Under the pieces are notes generated by a model, which did no database searches, was not told where the DNA came from, and saw nothing but the letters and a program-made list of their open reading frames with translations. A program made the position numbers and the translations under genes. From Capitella teleta (taxonomy: Eukaryota > Annelida > Polychaeta > Capitellidae), in assembly GCA_000328365.1 (NCBI GenBank), contig KB309538.1:279037-343036 (forward strand): 64,000 bases of DNA, read 5' to 3'. Of this stretch, positions 12,786 through 23,600 are shown one piece after another. Every line of letters begins with the position of its first letter. Within the stretch, counting starts at the first letter, position 1.

Positions 12786-12982
12786 CCTAGGTGATTCAAT
12801 TGCATTCCGCTTCTTTTGATAACCATTCTCCGTGTGATACAAAAAGGGATAGTTTATTTCAATGCACAGAACTTCCCTGTATGCAGTGCACACATAACGC
12901 GCCATGCAAGGATGGTTCCTTATTTTGCCAATGGCTGCCCTCTAGCGTCGTTTCATTTGCATATATATATCTACTTGTTATA

Positions 12983-13186
12983 ATGCTCAGACTTCTCACC
13001 CTTTGTCTATTGACACTGATCGTACTATCGATTGCCCACCGTTCAATGGCTGCTCGTCTGAACCGAAGGGTGGACGCCTCGCTTGCCATCAAACCACATC
13101 GAATTACCATGCGTCCATTTCACATCTTACTTTTCACAATGATGCCCGGGACATTTCTACCAGTATCGCTACACTACCTCTTCTAG
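12983..13186 (+). CDS. Possible small secreted peptide (67 aa), unrecognised
   Basis: The frame opens with a convincing signal peptide (MLRLLTLCLLTLIVLSIAHR, then SMA) and is followed by ARLNRR, which has a dibasic site, and then a basic, otherwise unremarkable stretch before a TAG stop. TATA-like motifs lie upstream. A poly-T tract begins about 40 nt after the stop. The frame may be a chance open frame, or exon 1 of a spliced peptide precursor. I do not recognise a family, so the call is tentative. Confidence 0.25.
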   Translation: MLRLLTLCLLTLIVLSIAHRSMAARLNRRVDASLAIKPHRITMRPFHILLFTMMPGTFLPVSLHYLF

Positions 13187-13225
13187 AGAAGTCAATATTC
13201 GAGCAATATTTTTATGACATTGTTC

Positions 13226-13531
13226 TTAATTTTTTTTTTTTTTTTTTTTTTTTTTCGTAAAAACTTTCAGCAACATTTCTCTTTGCCGTGTGTGATAATC
13301 ATGGCACGTCGCCCTCGGTATATACCAACCATAACCAAAGAGTCTCCAGTCGTCCTTGTAAACGTCCGTGAGCTTATCTTGCAATTTCTGAAGCAAAGCA
13401 CCAAAATCTTCGATCTCATGTGGCGAATTCTGATTCGTGTGAGGGAACCGTTCATGCGAAATATTCAAACGGTCCGCTGATGATCTTGGAATCCATGAAT
13501 TGTGATCGCAGTGATAGAAGAGGGATCGCAA
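13226..13531 (-). other. Exon-like open frame, unassigned
   Basis: The minus strand is open for about 100 codons and the composition looks protein-like, with LLQKLQDKLTDVYKDDW followed by FGYGWYIPRATCHDY. A related F-G-Y-x3-I-P-x3-C-x-D pattern recurs in the open frame at 15125-15267. No start context, splice partners or family could be assigned. It may be a relic exon. Confidence 0.2.
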
Positions 13532-14117
13532 ATGTCAGTGACTGGCATCCATTGATAATTATTATGCATTTACTCAGGAATATGTTCATACAGTTGGACA
13601 AGTTACTAAATCCTCAAAAGCAACATCGTTTTCAGTGTCTCTATGTCATGAGATTTTTTGCCTGCTAGAGAGTGATCATGGACATATTGTCAGAAGTGTG
13701 TAGACGCAAATGGGGTTTGCTGCCTATGACATTGCGACTCCAACACGAATGAAGTCGATGGGATGCCTGGTGATCAGGATCTTCCTATACTCATTCAGTT
13801 TGTATTGAATGGTTGAAACTGCTCAGTGAGACGAGACCAACTTTGTCATACATGACGGACAATGAGGATTTACAATTTTTTCAGCAGTCCGCGTTTCTAA
13901 CAGGAGGTTTTCAATAGAAGTGATACTGGTCTTGATAACCACGCAAATGAGCATATGATGCCTGTCATCTACAAGGATACGATCGCAAGCCAGGTTCGGT
14001 TGCCGCATCACTGCTCGCTTCTGATGACATCGTTCCTCTTTCAATCTCGACTATGATGAACAAATTCTGACGTAACACATTGCGGCATGCATACTTTGCA
14101 AGAAAAAGAAATCATAC

Positions 14118-14175
14118 ATATACTTAGGTGCAGAAGAAACGCAACGATCTATAATTGGTTTAATAATAAGTTAAT
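14118..14175 (+). repeat. Dispersed repeat, copy 1
   Basis: About 60 bp (ATATACTTAGGTGCAGAAG and what follows) recur with few changes at 20068-20128, in the same orientation. This looks like the end of an interspersed element of unknown class. Confidence 0.4.
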
Positions 14176-15124
14176 TCATGTTTGGGTCTACAAGAATATT
14201 TTACACGGTTCACAAGTCTATTATCTTCATTTTCAGCCCGTTCGCGATCAAAATTTCGTTCGCAGCCAATCCGAGAATCTCGGTAAACATTCTTTTAAGT
14301 ACACACTTGACAAGATGACTAATTGACTGGAACGACACTCCAACGAGTGCTTTACTCAAAAGCAATCTGACTTTTGAAAAAATGCACTCTGGGAAGGCTG
14401 ACTGAAGGGTAGTATCCAGAATCCTTCTGGAGCGTGGATTTGATCCAAGACTTGCAAACCGCCAAATCGGATACAGTGTATCAACCACACAACAAATGCG
14501 TCGTCAAGCAGAAAAGAAACAGGTCTACCTTTGATTGACCCCGTTCTGGATGTCTAAAAGGGACAGCAAACCGACACGACTCACAAATCCTGCGAGCTCC
14601 GGGCTAGGATTGGTTCAAGATAGCCATGTTTATGTGATGTGCGACAGCGAAGGAATTTGACCGACCATAATATGCAGAGAAACTTTTGATATCGGCTCAG
14701 GTAAGCGAGCCCATAAAAGACCTCAATTCCGGTTTACGAATATCCGGAGATCCGACTATTACAGAAAAATAATGCTCACCCATACCTTGCCATGGTTTGC
14801 ACATCCCCTAATTAGTCACCAAATGAACATTCATGGGATAAACTGAAGTCAGAACTTCCTCATCGCTTACCGTCTCTCCACAACAGCAGAAAGCTGTGAC
14901 AACATCTCACAGGGCAGGGTTGAGAGTCTAACCGAGAAATTCGGCCCAAAGATCTTCTCTTGCGTTATTGGCGTGTGAGTCAGAGGACTGGGAATATCTG
15001 ACCATGAAAATCGAACATTTTTACTTTGACCCTTCGTCGAGTGTTCCTCAAATTAAACCAGGTTAATTTCATTTGTTTTCTTTGAAATTTCACGATTATG
15101 TCCGCAAATGGTTTAACCTGGTAC

Positions 15125-15267
15125 TCACGAAAATTCATGTCTATGCAATGCAAACCCGGAATGTGGTGTGGGTAGGTATAACCAAAGAACTGCGGTTCCT
15201 TTACACCAATGTATATTTTCAGAGTTTCAATTCCACTCGATTGATCTCGACGCGCAACTCCCATCAT
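15125..15267 (-). other. Exon-like open frame, unassigned
   Basis: An open minus-strand frame encodes IETLKIYIGVKEPQFFGY, then HHIPGLHCIDMNF, and ends at a good splice-donor match (TTTTC then GTGAGT, near 15129-15134). Its FGY...IP...C.D pattern resembles the frame at 13226-13531. It is not recognised as any family and could be an exon or relic of a gene duplicated locally. Confidence 0.2.
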
Positions 15268-15325
15268 TCGTTCTACTCCTGGACCACGCCTTAGTAAACA
15301 ATTCTATTGAAAGCCAGCCAAGCGC

Positions 15326-15485
<160 letters not shown>

Positions 15486-15853
15486 ACACTCATTACAATA
15501 TCATTTAACCATTTAACAATTAAAACTCTCATGTCTACTACAGCGTGACACATAATGTCCAATCGTGATAGCTGGTTGGACGAAGATGGTATTGTCATGG
15601 CCTGAAATGATGCACCGCTTGTGATCATAGCTCATTTAGTGCTTACTTGTCACCTTTGGAGATCCTTTAACAGGGGAAATAGAGTGCAGTGTGTCAGAGA
15701 AGTCCATTCCGGAATTGTATGATCGCTATGTAAAACTAATATTTAATATTTGATGTGGAACGTCCGTGGAAGTTGAGTGAAGGCAAACAAGATTTATGGC
15801 AAACAATCGACTCTCGATTATTGATGCCTTTACGCACTCTAAGAATCAATAAT

Positions 15854-16650
15854 TCACGAACGTATTACTTCCGGTGATATCTTTTGCACGTGGATCTTGT
15901 CACCGAGTGCAACCACAGCACCATAATAACAACGCCCAGGCATCTGACGACGCATTCGCCATTCGTTCAACGCAGGATCAAACTCCTGCGTCACCTCCTC
16001 ATCGCTTCCACCAAATGCATAGACTTTGTTAGCAAATTGTACAACTAGGGGTCTCTCCAAAGCATGCAGCATATCTCCCTCATTTTTCCATTCGGAGTTT
16101 GATTCTTTCAGGTTGATGGATTTGACAGATTTTGATGCAGGATATCCTCCAAATGCAAAATTCTTCCCATCGATGAAAGCAAGAGCGCTCTCCTGATCAA
16201 CAGGTTTCCACGGAAGTGAGTTCGCTCGCTTCTCTTTAGGCTCAACAAAATAGCAGTCGTTGTTATCACTGACTGATTGACTGATGGGGTTTTACGGCTC
16301 CACCCAAACCATTCGGATGATATGGGCGCCAGAAGAGACGACACGGGACCGGAGTTTCCCCCTACTCTTATAGATATATCCCAAGGGTTCTTTATCCTGC
16401 ATACCACCATAAGCAGTGGTACACAACGCCCGGCCTTGTTATGCAGTTGGGCAGGACAGCAGATTCACCGAAGAATTACAATTAAAACGAATTACAATTA
16501 TAATTGGTCGACACAGGATTGCAGTCAGCCGACAGCCGGTTAAACCGACTGAGCTATTCGGTGCCCATTCGTTGTTATCAATCAAAAACAATCCAGAGGG
16601 GGACGTTAAAAACCGCCGCCATGTTGATGCGACACAAGCCATAATGGTTT
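15854..16650 (-). pseudogene. Decayed BTB-Kelch paralogue (Kelch part), split by a SINE
   Basis: From about 16256 to 15870 the minus strand encodes Kelch blades: SALAFIDGKNFAFGGYP, LVVQFANKVYAFGGSDEE with EFDPALNEWRMRRQMPG, and YYGAVVALGDKIHV. The frame then runs into a stop near 15854, well short of a full propeller. The blade start (LFLIDNN) lies on the far side of a SINE at 16269-16568; both sides join across its 12-bp target duplication as one Kelch reading. No BTB or BACK part was found, and a LINE fragment lies directly upstream. The intact relative lies 1.6 kb away (17895-19559), so this is most likely a local duplicate that decayed. An old gene with lost exons is the alternative. Confidence 0.7.
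16269..16568 (-). mobile_element. tRNA-derived SINE with perfect 12-bp target-site duplication
   Basis: Read on the minus strand it begins GGGCACCGAATAGCTCAGTCGG, which carries a tRNA A-box (TAGCTCAGTCGG). It continues with a non-tRNA body (reverse of GGGGTTTTACGGC and CCAAGGGTTCTTTA) and ends in a TCAGTCA-type short repeat. Flanking 12-mers TCGTTGTTATCA at 16257-16268 and 16569-16580 are identical. The body resembles tRNA-headed SINEs common in invertebrate genomes (recollection, unchecked). It sits inside the Kelch pseudogene. Confidence 0.8.
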
Positions 16651-16744
16651 CCCATTTAAATCCACTTCCGTCAATGAATGAAGCAAAGGAAGTGAGACTT
16701 TGATTCGATTAATTGATAAAGAGACGGCATAGATCCACGCGAAT

Positions 16745-17410
16745 GAAAGGCGTGAGGAGGAATGCATCCCCCCCCCCTCCTTCTGCCTCCTCATCTCTAC
16801 CCTCTTGTTCTGTGCCACTTCCCGCTCTTCTTTCGACAAATTCAGCTCTTAAAAAAACCCCGAGCAGACTCATAATCCCTCCTCAATCAGATCTTCCTCT
16901 CCAGCACTTTCCACTTCTCTGGCTCCCACCCAAATTCCACCACCACTGGTCTGATCCCACTTTCCTCTCCCTCATCCTAAAAACTGTCCGCGGCTTACAC
17001 TCTTCTTTAAAACCTGTAAACCCTCCCCAATCCTGTCCTCGTCTGTTTTTCCTTCCTTCCTCATCAACCCAAACACCATCACTCTCTTCTTCCTCACCGC
17101 CTCTATCCACGTCCTTTTTACACCCACCCTCACTACCTCTTTCACCTTCTCCACCTCTTCCTTCACAGCTTCACTCTCCCTCTCAAGCCTCTTCTTTGCC
17201 CCTGCCATCTCCATCTCCAAACTCTTCTGAACCGTCTCCGCAAAACTCCTTCCCTTTCTCGATCCTCTCCGGCCACTCTTCAGCTCATTAATCCTGTTCT
17301 CCGCACAGAACACACAAAAAACTTTTACGCCTTCCGGACCAACCATTTGGCACTAACTGCCAGATAAATTTTACATCCAGCCCCATCGCATCGCAAATAG
17401 TCTGTAGTTT
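16745..17410 (-). mobile_element. LINE ORF1 fragment (CR1/L2-like), decayed
   Basis: In pieces of several frames the minus strand shows the usual order of a LINE ORF1. First comes a zinc-finger-like part (CDGAGC near 17390, CVFCAEN near 17310). Then comes a coiled coil rich in Lys and Glu (about 17130-17250) and KKRVMVFGLMRKEGKTDEDR near 17100, and an RRM-like part (RPVVVEFGWEPEKWKVLERK near 16930). A C-terminal LSKEEREVAQNKRVEMRR stretch lies near 16800. At least two frame changes and stops break it. No reverse transcriptase follows. The opposite strand is open as a Pro/Ser-rich frame, which is a shadow. Confidence 0.75.
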
Positions 17411-17894
17411 TTAAACATTTTAGGATCGACCCCAATTATCGCCCAATGACTACGAACGCCCAAAATAAAAAAAAGCTAAAGACACAGATCAAACAACTCA
17501 ACAAAAAACCTCCAAGCCGTAAAACCCACTTATCACAGAAACTTTCTACAATAATCCTAAACTGTAGAAAGTGAACGTTTTCAGAAAACCTCCACTAAAG
17601 CACACTCCATAAACCGGAAGTCGCTACTCGAGCGCCAGTCCTCTCACTGCATACACGTACACGTACCAATGGTATAATGCAATAATTCAAAATCACGTTT
17701 TTCATTTGTAACTACTGTCAATCTTCAAAGTGGATATACAGGGCGATTCTGATTGGAGTTACCATGAGTGAGTGAGAGAATTAAAATTGTCAAAAGTTCC
17801 GTCCATAACTATTTAACAAAATGAAAATTAAAATTATTGATAAAACCAAATCGAAAACGCTTTAATCAAATTTTCTTCCATGGGATGAATCATA
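17411..17894. other. Intergenic between LINE fragment and Kelch gene
   Basis: No gene is seen. The stretch includes the 3' flank of the BTB-Kelch gene; no unambiguous polyadenylation signal was picked out. Confidence 0.4.
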
Positions 17895-19559
17895 TCAGAA
17901 GAAATTAACATGCAGAAGATATTCGAAATCCACTCCCGGGGTAACTCCTTGCAGACTGAGCCGCTGTTCGTTCCATTGGTCTTCAATCGGATCATAAACG
18001 TCCAGGAAAGTCGTGGATTCTTGCTCGCCACAAACCAAAATCTTCTTTCGCCACAGAACCAATGTGCTGACCGATATAGGGGCGCGCGGACTCTCCAGAC
18101 TCGTCCATAGGTCAGCAGCTGGGTCATACGAGTAGCAGAAATTCCGCTTTCCACCGAAAACGTAAATCTTATCCTGGAAACTGACCGCACCTCCACTGTA
18201 ACAAGGCTCTGGGAGGCACGCCCGTTGGCACCAGATATTCTCAATGACGTCATATTCGGAAGTTATCAAGGAAGAGGTTCTGCGCTCATTCCAGACCTTC
18301 TCAGCGGTTCCAGGGTAACGGACAGATCCTCCGATTACGAAAATACTCTGTCCAAGTGACACAGCGCAAAACCTCGTCAGTAAATCTGGTAAGAATGTCA
18401 CTTCATTCCACGGGCTGTGTTTGCGCATATCGAGTTTTTCGATGGAGTCAACCGGGTAGCATTGATCAGTGGTACCGCCAACGACGAACAGAGATCCGCA
18501 CAGGAACATGGAAACATGGAAACCCCGCGCCGTCTTCAATCGAGGCAAGGGCTTCCATGTCAGAGTGTCGGTCTTGAAAAGCCAGCACGCGTTGGAGGAG
18601 AAGTCAGGTCGATAGCCACCGGAGATCAGTATACCATCAGGGAGTGCACATGCACTGTAGTAATCGGGGTGTTTAGGCATATCGGTGATGAACTTCCAGC
18701 CTGTGAAGTCTGTATTTCCCGCGCGGATGCAACCGATGTGCCGATCTCCAACCGTCACCAACAACCTATTGTCATAAGAGTGCCGAGGATCGTGCTCTTC
18801 AGCGCTCAGTGCCAAGTCATCGGTTTTGACACGACCTATGACCTCCTGCAAGCGCAGAATAAACTCTGGATCACAGTGCGCAAATCGGATGTGCTTTATG
18901 ATGTTGTGGAGATTTCTGGTTGGATCATTGCCAACCCAGCGAATGAGCGCCTCGATTGCAGTCTCTTCACAAGGAATATTCAGCTCATTGCTGGAGAAGA
19001 GAAGAATCATCTCTTTCTCAGACAAATCTAAAAAGTCCGGAGTTTCGATGACGTCACTGAAGTTATCCAGCGCACATTGCTTGGCAGCGTTCTCCAGGAT
19101 CTCGGTTTGGAAGTGGCCGGCGAAGTGGAGGAAGCCAATGCAGTTGAGGGAGTCCACGAGGGTGCTCATGAACTGCTCACATCCATACTTGAGTTGCGTC
19201 ATTTGGAAAAGATCACTGGCGATGAAGATGCTCTGTATATTGTCAGCTGTCAACATGATGGCGTTGCTGTACAGGTATTCCACGATCATGTTCATCGTCT
19301 TGAAACTCGTGCCGTAAATTTTGATGCTTTGCGTCCTGGATTCAGCCATGCCAGATGTGAGCATTTTGTAGAAGTATGGACTGGCAGCCGCGAGGATGAT
19401 TCTGTGGCAAGAGATGAGATGACCTTCGACCTCTAGTTTCGTGTCTGTGAAGTGGCCTTCTCTCTTTATTTGCGTGAAAGCAGCGGTCATAGCAGGCATG
19501 AATTTCTTGTCTGAGAACATTCTGATTTCAGAGTCCATGTTGCTGAAGAAATTGAACAA
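17895..19559 (-). CDS. BTB-BACK-Kelch protein, single exon
   Basis: One uninterrupted frame of 554 codons; Met1 (MFNFFSNM) or Met8 (MDSEIRMF) may be the true start. The BTB domain covers ~30-140 (FTDTKLEVEGHLISCHRIILAAASPYFYKML split as usual), BACK ~145-245 (EALIRWVGNDP) and about five or six Kelch blades ~280-545 (ILISGGYRPD, LFVVGGTTDQ, IFVIGGSVRYP, IYVFGGKRNF). KLHL-type proteins of this layout are usually substrate adaptors for cullin-3 ubiquitin ligases (family knowledge); the substrate is unknown. Lack of introns in such an intron-rich region suggests a retroposed origin or the intronless subfamily common in invertebrates. A decayed relative lies at 15854-16650. Confidence 0.92.
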   Translation of the reverse strand: MFNFFSNMDSEIRMFSDKKFMPAMTAAFTQIKREGHFTDTKLEVEGHLISCHRIILAAASPYFYKMLTSGMAESRTQSIKIYGTSFKTMNMIVEYLYSNAIMLTADNIQSIFIASDLFQMTQLKYGCEQFMSTLVDSLNCIGFLHFAGHFQTEILENAAKQCALDNFSDVIETPDFLDLSEKEMILLFSSNELNIPCEETAIEALIRWVGNDPTRNLHNIIKHIRFAHCDPEFILRLQEVIGRVKTDDLALSAEEHDPRHSYDNRLLVTVGDRHIGCIRAGNTDFTGWKFITDMPKHPDYYSACALPDGILISGGYRPDFSSNACWLFKTDTLTWKPLPRLKTARGFHVSMFLCGSLFVVGGTTDQCYPVDSIEKLDMRKHSPWNEVTFLPDLLTRFCAVSLGQSIFVIGGSVRYPGTAEKVWNERRTSSLITSEYDVIENIWCQRACLPEPCYSGGAVSFQDKIYVFGGKRNFCYSYDPAADLWTSLESPRAPISVSTLVLWRKKILVCGEQESTTFLDVYDPIEDQWNEQRLSLQGVTPGVDFEYLLHVNFF

Positions 19560-20606
19560 AAATGAGTGATGCTCCTGAAGAGAAACAAATAGCTAACAAG
19601 CCAGTATTATTGTGCTTGAGCTCTATATACTACTACAGATTGTTTAAATTTAAGATCAATTTAAGGCTTTAATAATAGACATATACCCGGTGTTATTTTG
19701 TACAATGTACATAATAATTATAGTTTGTGATGACATATTATAAGTGTACATGTAATAATTAATGTACATATATCAAACATTGCAATTGTTCTGAACTTAC
19801 CTACAATCATTGAATTGGCCTTCGCGTTGAGATAAAATCACCTACTTCTCTTAAAACCTCTAAAAACGAAATGAACGAAACGAATATTGCGTGCAGAAAA
19901 GAAAAGTTCGAAGAACTGTCGAATTGCTCAAGTCAACGGACTTGAGTTATTTCGTAACGGTAAATAGATCGAAATGTAGAGCTGAAGCCACATTTTGTAT
20001 ACGTTATTTTCACCTTAATATGACTAGAAGTTGTTGAGCCATTTCTTGCATTTCATTATCAATATGATATACTTATATAGGTGCAAAAGAAATTCAACGA
20101 TTTATAATTGGCTTAATAATTAGTTAATCCAATAACATTTCAATCTTTCCTTTGAACTTTGGTCTTCAGGAATAGCTAGCCAGGTTATAGTATAATATTA
20201 TTGTACTACACATGCAATTGATACATGTACCAAGTATAGATTTCACAAATATATTGATCCATCAAATCTTTGAACTGTGAGATTAAAATAAGTATCATTT
20301 TATGAATTGTATTTTCAGATACATGCATAAGTAAACAACATTTAATTTGTAACCATTTTTTTAATTTTTTTTTTTTCAATTTGCATTCAAAAACAAATTC
20401 AACGCCAAATAAGAGTACAAATCAAAGAAGAGAGGGCATCACATCACTTGATAATACTTAGTTTTATGGTTTGCATGTGTGAATATCACAGAATTTTCAG
20501 AATCACAGCACTCTAGAGGAAAAAAGAATATTCATCATAATTGCAATACCCAAAATTTGGAAGGTGAAAACATCGCAGTAAAGCAATTCAGAAGATGCAA
20601 ACAAAA
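19560..20606. other. Intergenic; contains dispersed repeat copy 2
   Basis: AT-rich sequence between the Kelch gene start and the TTC6 stop codon. The only feature noted is the repeat at 20068-20128 that matches 14118-14175. Confidence 0.4.
20068..20128 (+). repeat. Dispersed repeat, copy 2
   Basis: Matches 14118-14175 in direct orientation (AGGTGCAAAAGAAATTCAAC, then TATAATTGG and TTAATAAT). It lies in intergenic DNA downstream of TTC6. Confidence 0.4.
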
Positions 20607-23600
20607 TCAAGTTTTCCTGCTCTGGATGAGGATGGCTCGCTTGTAGTCGGCGATCGCCTGCTCCCTCTGCCCCAACTTCCCCAGGACGTCCGCTCGACAC
20701 TTGAGGATGAGGGGGTCTTCCCCCTGGAGACGCAGAGCTGAGGAAGGGAAAGCGGAACATTGGGAGGATGAGCACCAGAATGAAGTAATACCTGAGGAGT
20801 AGTCTTGCTGCGCCTCCGCATGCAAGCCCATTGAGACGTACAGAGTCGCTCGGTTGAAATAAACGTGAGCAGAATGCGGACTCAGCCGAATGGATTCGGC
20901 AAAATCTTTCAGCGCTCCATTTCCGTCTTTCAAGAGAACCTGTTGAGAAGAAAACAGTGAGACAGAGGGTAAGAGTTGATAGAGGAGTCTCACTTTGGTG
21001 ATGGCCCGGTTCAAATATGCTGATTCGTCTCGAGGGTTGTGTTTCAAAGCCAAGTTGAAGTAGTGCAGCGCCTGGAAAATTAATGAATAATTCATGAAAG
21101 AATAATTTGCGTTGGCATTACGCCAAAACATAGGCTGGATTATTTTTCAAATACTAGCTATAATCAAGAATTAAATATGGAAGATTAGGACTGACTTGTT
21201 TGAATTGTCGCGAGTGAAAATAGACGTTTCCAGCATTGAAATAAGCAAGAGAGTAGGTAGGCTCCATTTTGATGGCTCTTTGGTAGTCACGCATTGCGTT
21301 AACGGAATCGCCCATGAACTGGAAAAAGAGGATGATTGAGGAGGAGGGGGAGGAGTCGACTGACCTGGTGAATGACCGCTCTGTTGGTCAGTAGCTCGGC
21401 CGTGGGTTTAATTTGAACTGGAAGCGTAAATGTCTTGGAAGGCAGCAAACATGTTGCTCATTTGCAGGTTGATAATCGCTCGTCCTTCTAACGCTGGCTG
21501 ATAACCTGAATGATCGATTGGTTAAATGATTAATCAAAAGAGTTAATCACTGACGTGGATTGAGGGTGATGGTGGCGTTGAACTGGTGCCACGCCTGCTG
21601 AAATTTCCCCTGCACCTGCAGATTGTAAGCCAGATTAACCCTCGCTGGCAGACAGACTGGATCCACACGCAAAACTCGCTCATAGTCGTGTCTGCAGAAA
21701 TTAGCACAAATAGATAACTTGTTAATGCAAGGGTTCATTGTTCAAAGTTCACCGTGCAAATGTCAAACCAAACGTGTGACCAAAATCCATGAAGACATTT
21801 CCCCGACAGATCAGAGCCTCCAAGAAGAACGGATCCAACTCCAACGCTCGAGTGAAGCTGTTGACCGCATCCTCTAGTTGATCCAACCTGCGAACAAAGT
21901 TTAGCAAAAGTGAGAGGAAAAGGGCAGCCACTGACTTGTGGTAGCAGAGGCCGAGAGTGTGGTGGATTTGCTTATCCTCCGGACACAATTGCACGGCGAG
22001 CAAAAAATCGTGAAGTGCGTTAGTGTAGTCATTCAGATCTGAGTAGAGCAAGCCTCGATTAATGAGCACTTTGAGCTTCAGCTGGTCGCCTAGCAACAGC
22101 ACTATCCCATAATCTTTGAGCGCCTGGAATCCCACACTGAATTCTGGTGATGAACAGAGATTGAACTTACTTTCTCAGAATGCTTGGAGTAGTGATAGCA
22201 TACGGCGCGATTAAAATATGCCAACAAACACCGGGTGTCGATGGAGATGGCTTGGGTGAGATCCCGCACTGCCAAAGTGTACGCTTTGATGTGGAACTTC
22301 AGCGCTCCCCTGCGTGAGTGGAAGAGAGGCTGAGGTAGACAGGTCACAGGGCTCGTGCACTCACCTGTATAGATAGGCACGGATGCTCTTTGGCTGCAGT
22401 TTAATCGCCTGGTTGCAGTTGAGAATCGCTTTAGAGTACTGCTTCCTCAAACCATAGAACGCAGCTCTGCTCAAGTACGCCTGCAATGCATGGTCAGGTA
22501 GCTATAAAGATCAAAGGTTATAACCTTCATACCTGGAATAAGGACGGGTCAAGGGCGAGGGCACGGTTAAAGTCTTGCACACCACGTGCTTGTTTCAGCT
22601 TCATTCGCGTCATTCCTCGTCGGTAGTATGCCTGTGAACTTGTTAGTAGCTCTAGAATCCAAGATTTACAAATAACGGTCGGTACCTCTGCATACTTGGG
22701 GTTGACACGAATGGCATTGTTGAAGGCTTCGTTAGCGTTGAGGTAATCCCGAGTTTCCATTTGGCACATTCCCAACAGGAAGTTCATCTCAGCAGCTTCT
22801 GGTGGCCATGGCAACTTCTCCTGCCACGGTTTCTATGGTAACACAAACGAAATAATGAGTGACATATATTTTAGTTCTCAGTATTCTCAATTCTGTTTTG
22901 ATTTTAACAAAGAAATCAAAAGAAGAAAAATAAGGAAAAAGAGAAAACCAAAGGGATCAGTTAATGCACTCAGTTAGAAATACATACATGCAGCAAAACC
23001 AAGTTGAACAATCCAATCTTAATATACCACAACCAACTATGCATTAACCCCACAGGCACATACAGGGTATTATCAGGGTATTATCTAAATCGTGTATATA
23101 GGTTTCGACAAAATCCCCTAATATATTACATTCATAATAATCAAGTTTGGATTGAACAAGTGGATCAATATCTAAATGAAACCACACTAAGAAAGCAACT
23201 AGCAGAAAGGCGTCCTATACGTATATTTTGGATTTCATAAAGTTGGAATTATGTCACATATGGATTCTTCAGGCATTTGCGAGTTTTCTTTATGAGCGAA
23301 ACTAAGAAGCAAATGAAGAGCTGTTGCCTGGAAACTAAAAATAAATCTTGCCTGTTTCTCTCCTTTCAATATGGACAGAGAATTCTAGCAAAAAAAATGA
23401 ACTGAAATTGTTTACTCGATCGGTTCCACCTTTGTGGGGCTAAAGAATTGTTTAATCATCTGTGCTTCATGCAAATCAAATATTGCTGATAGATAATTAT
23501 CATAAAATTCAAGTGATTAAATTCCCAGTTGGCCAGAAATGAAGATTTGGTGAGTAAATGGTTACCTGCATGTAGTGGGTCAATCGTAGCTCATCTTCCT

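Noticed and set aside
16713-17291. 192-codon plus-strand open frame rich in Pro and Ser
   Set aside because: It is the antisense of a Glu/Lys/Arg-rich LINE ORF1 on the minus strand; the opposite strand carries the recognisable motifs.
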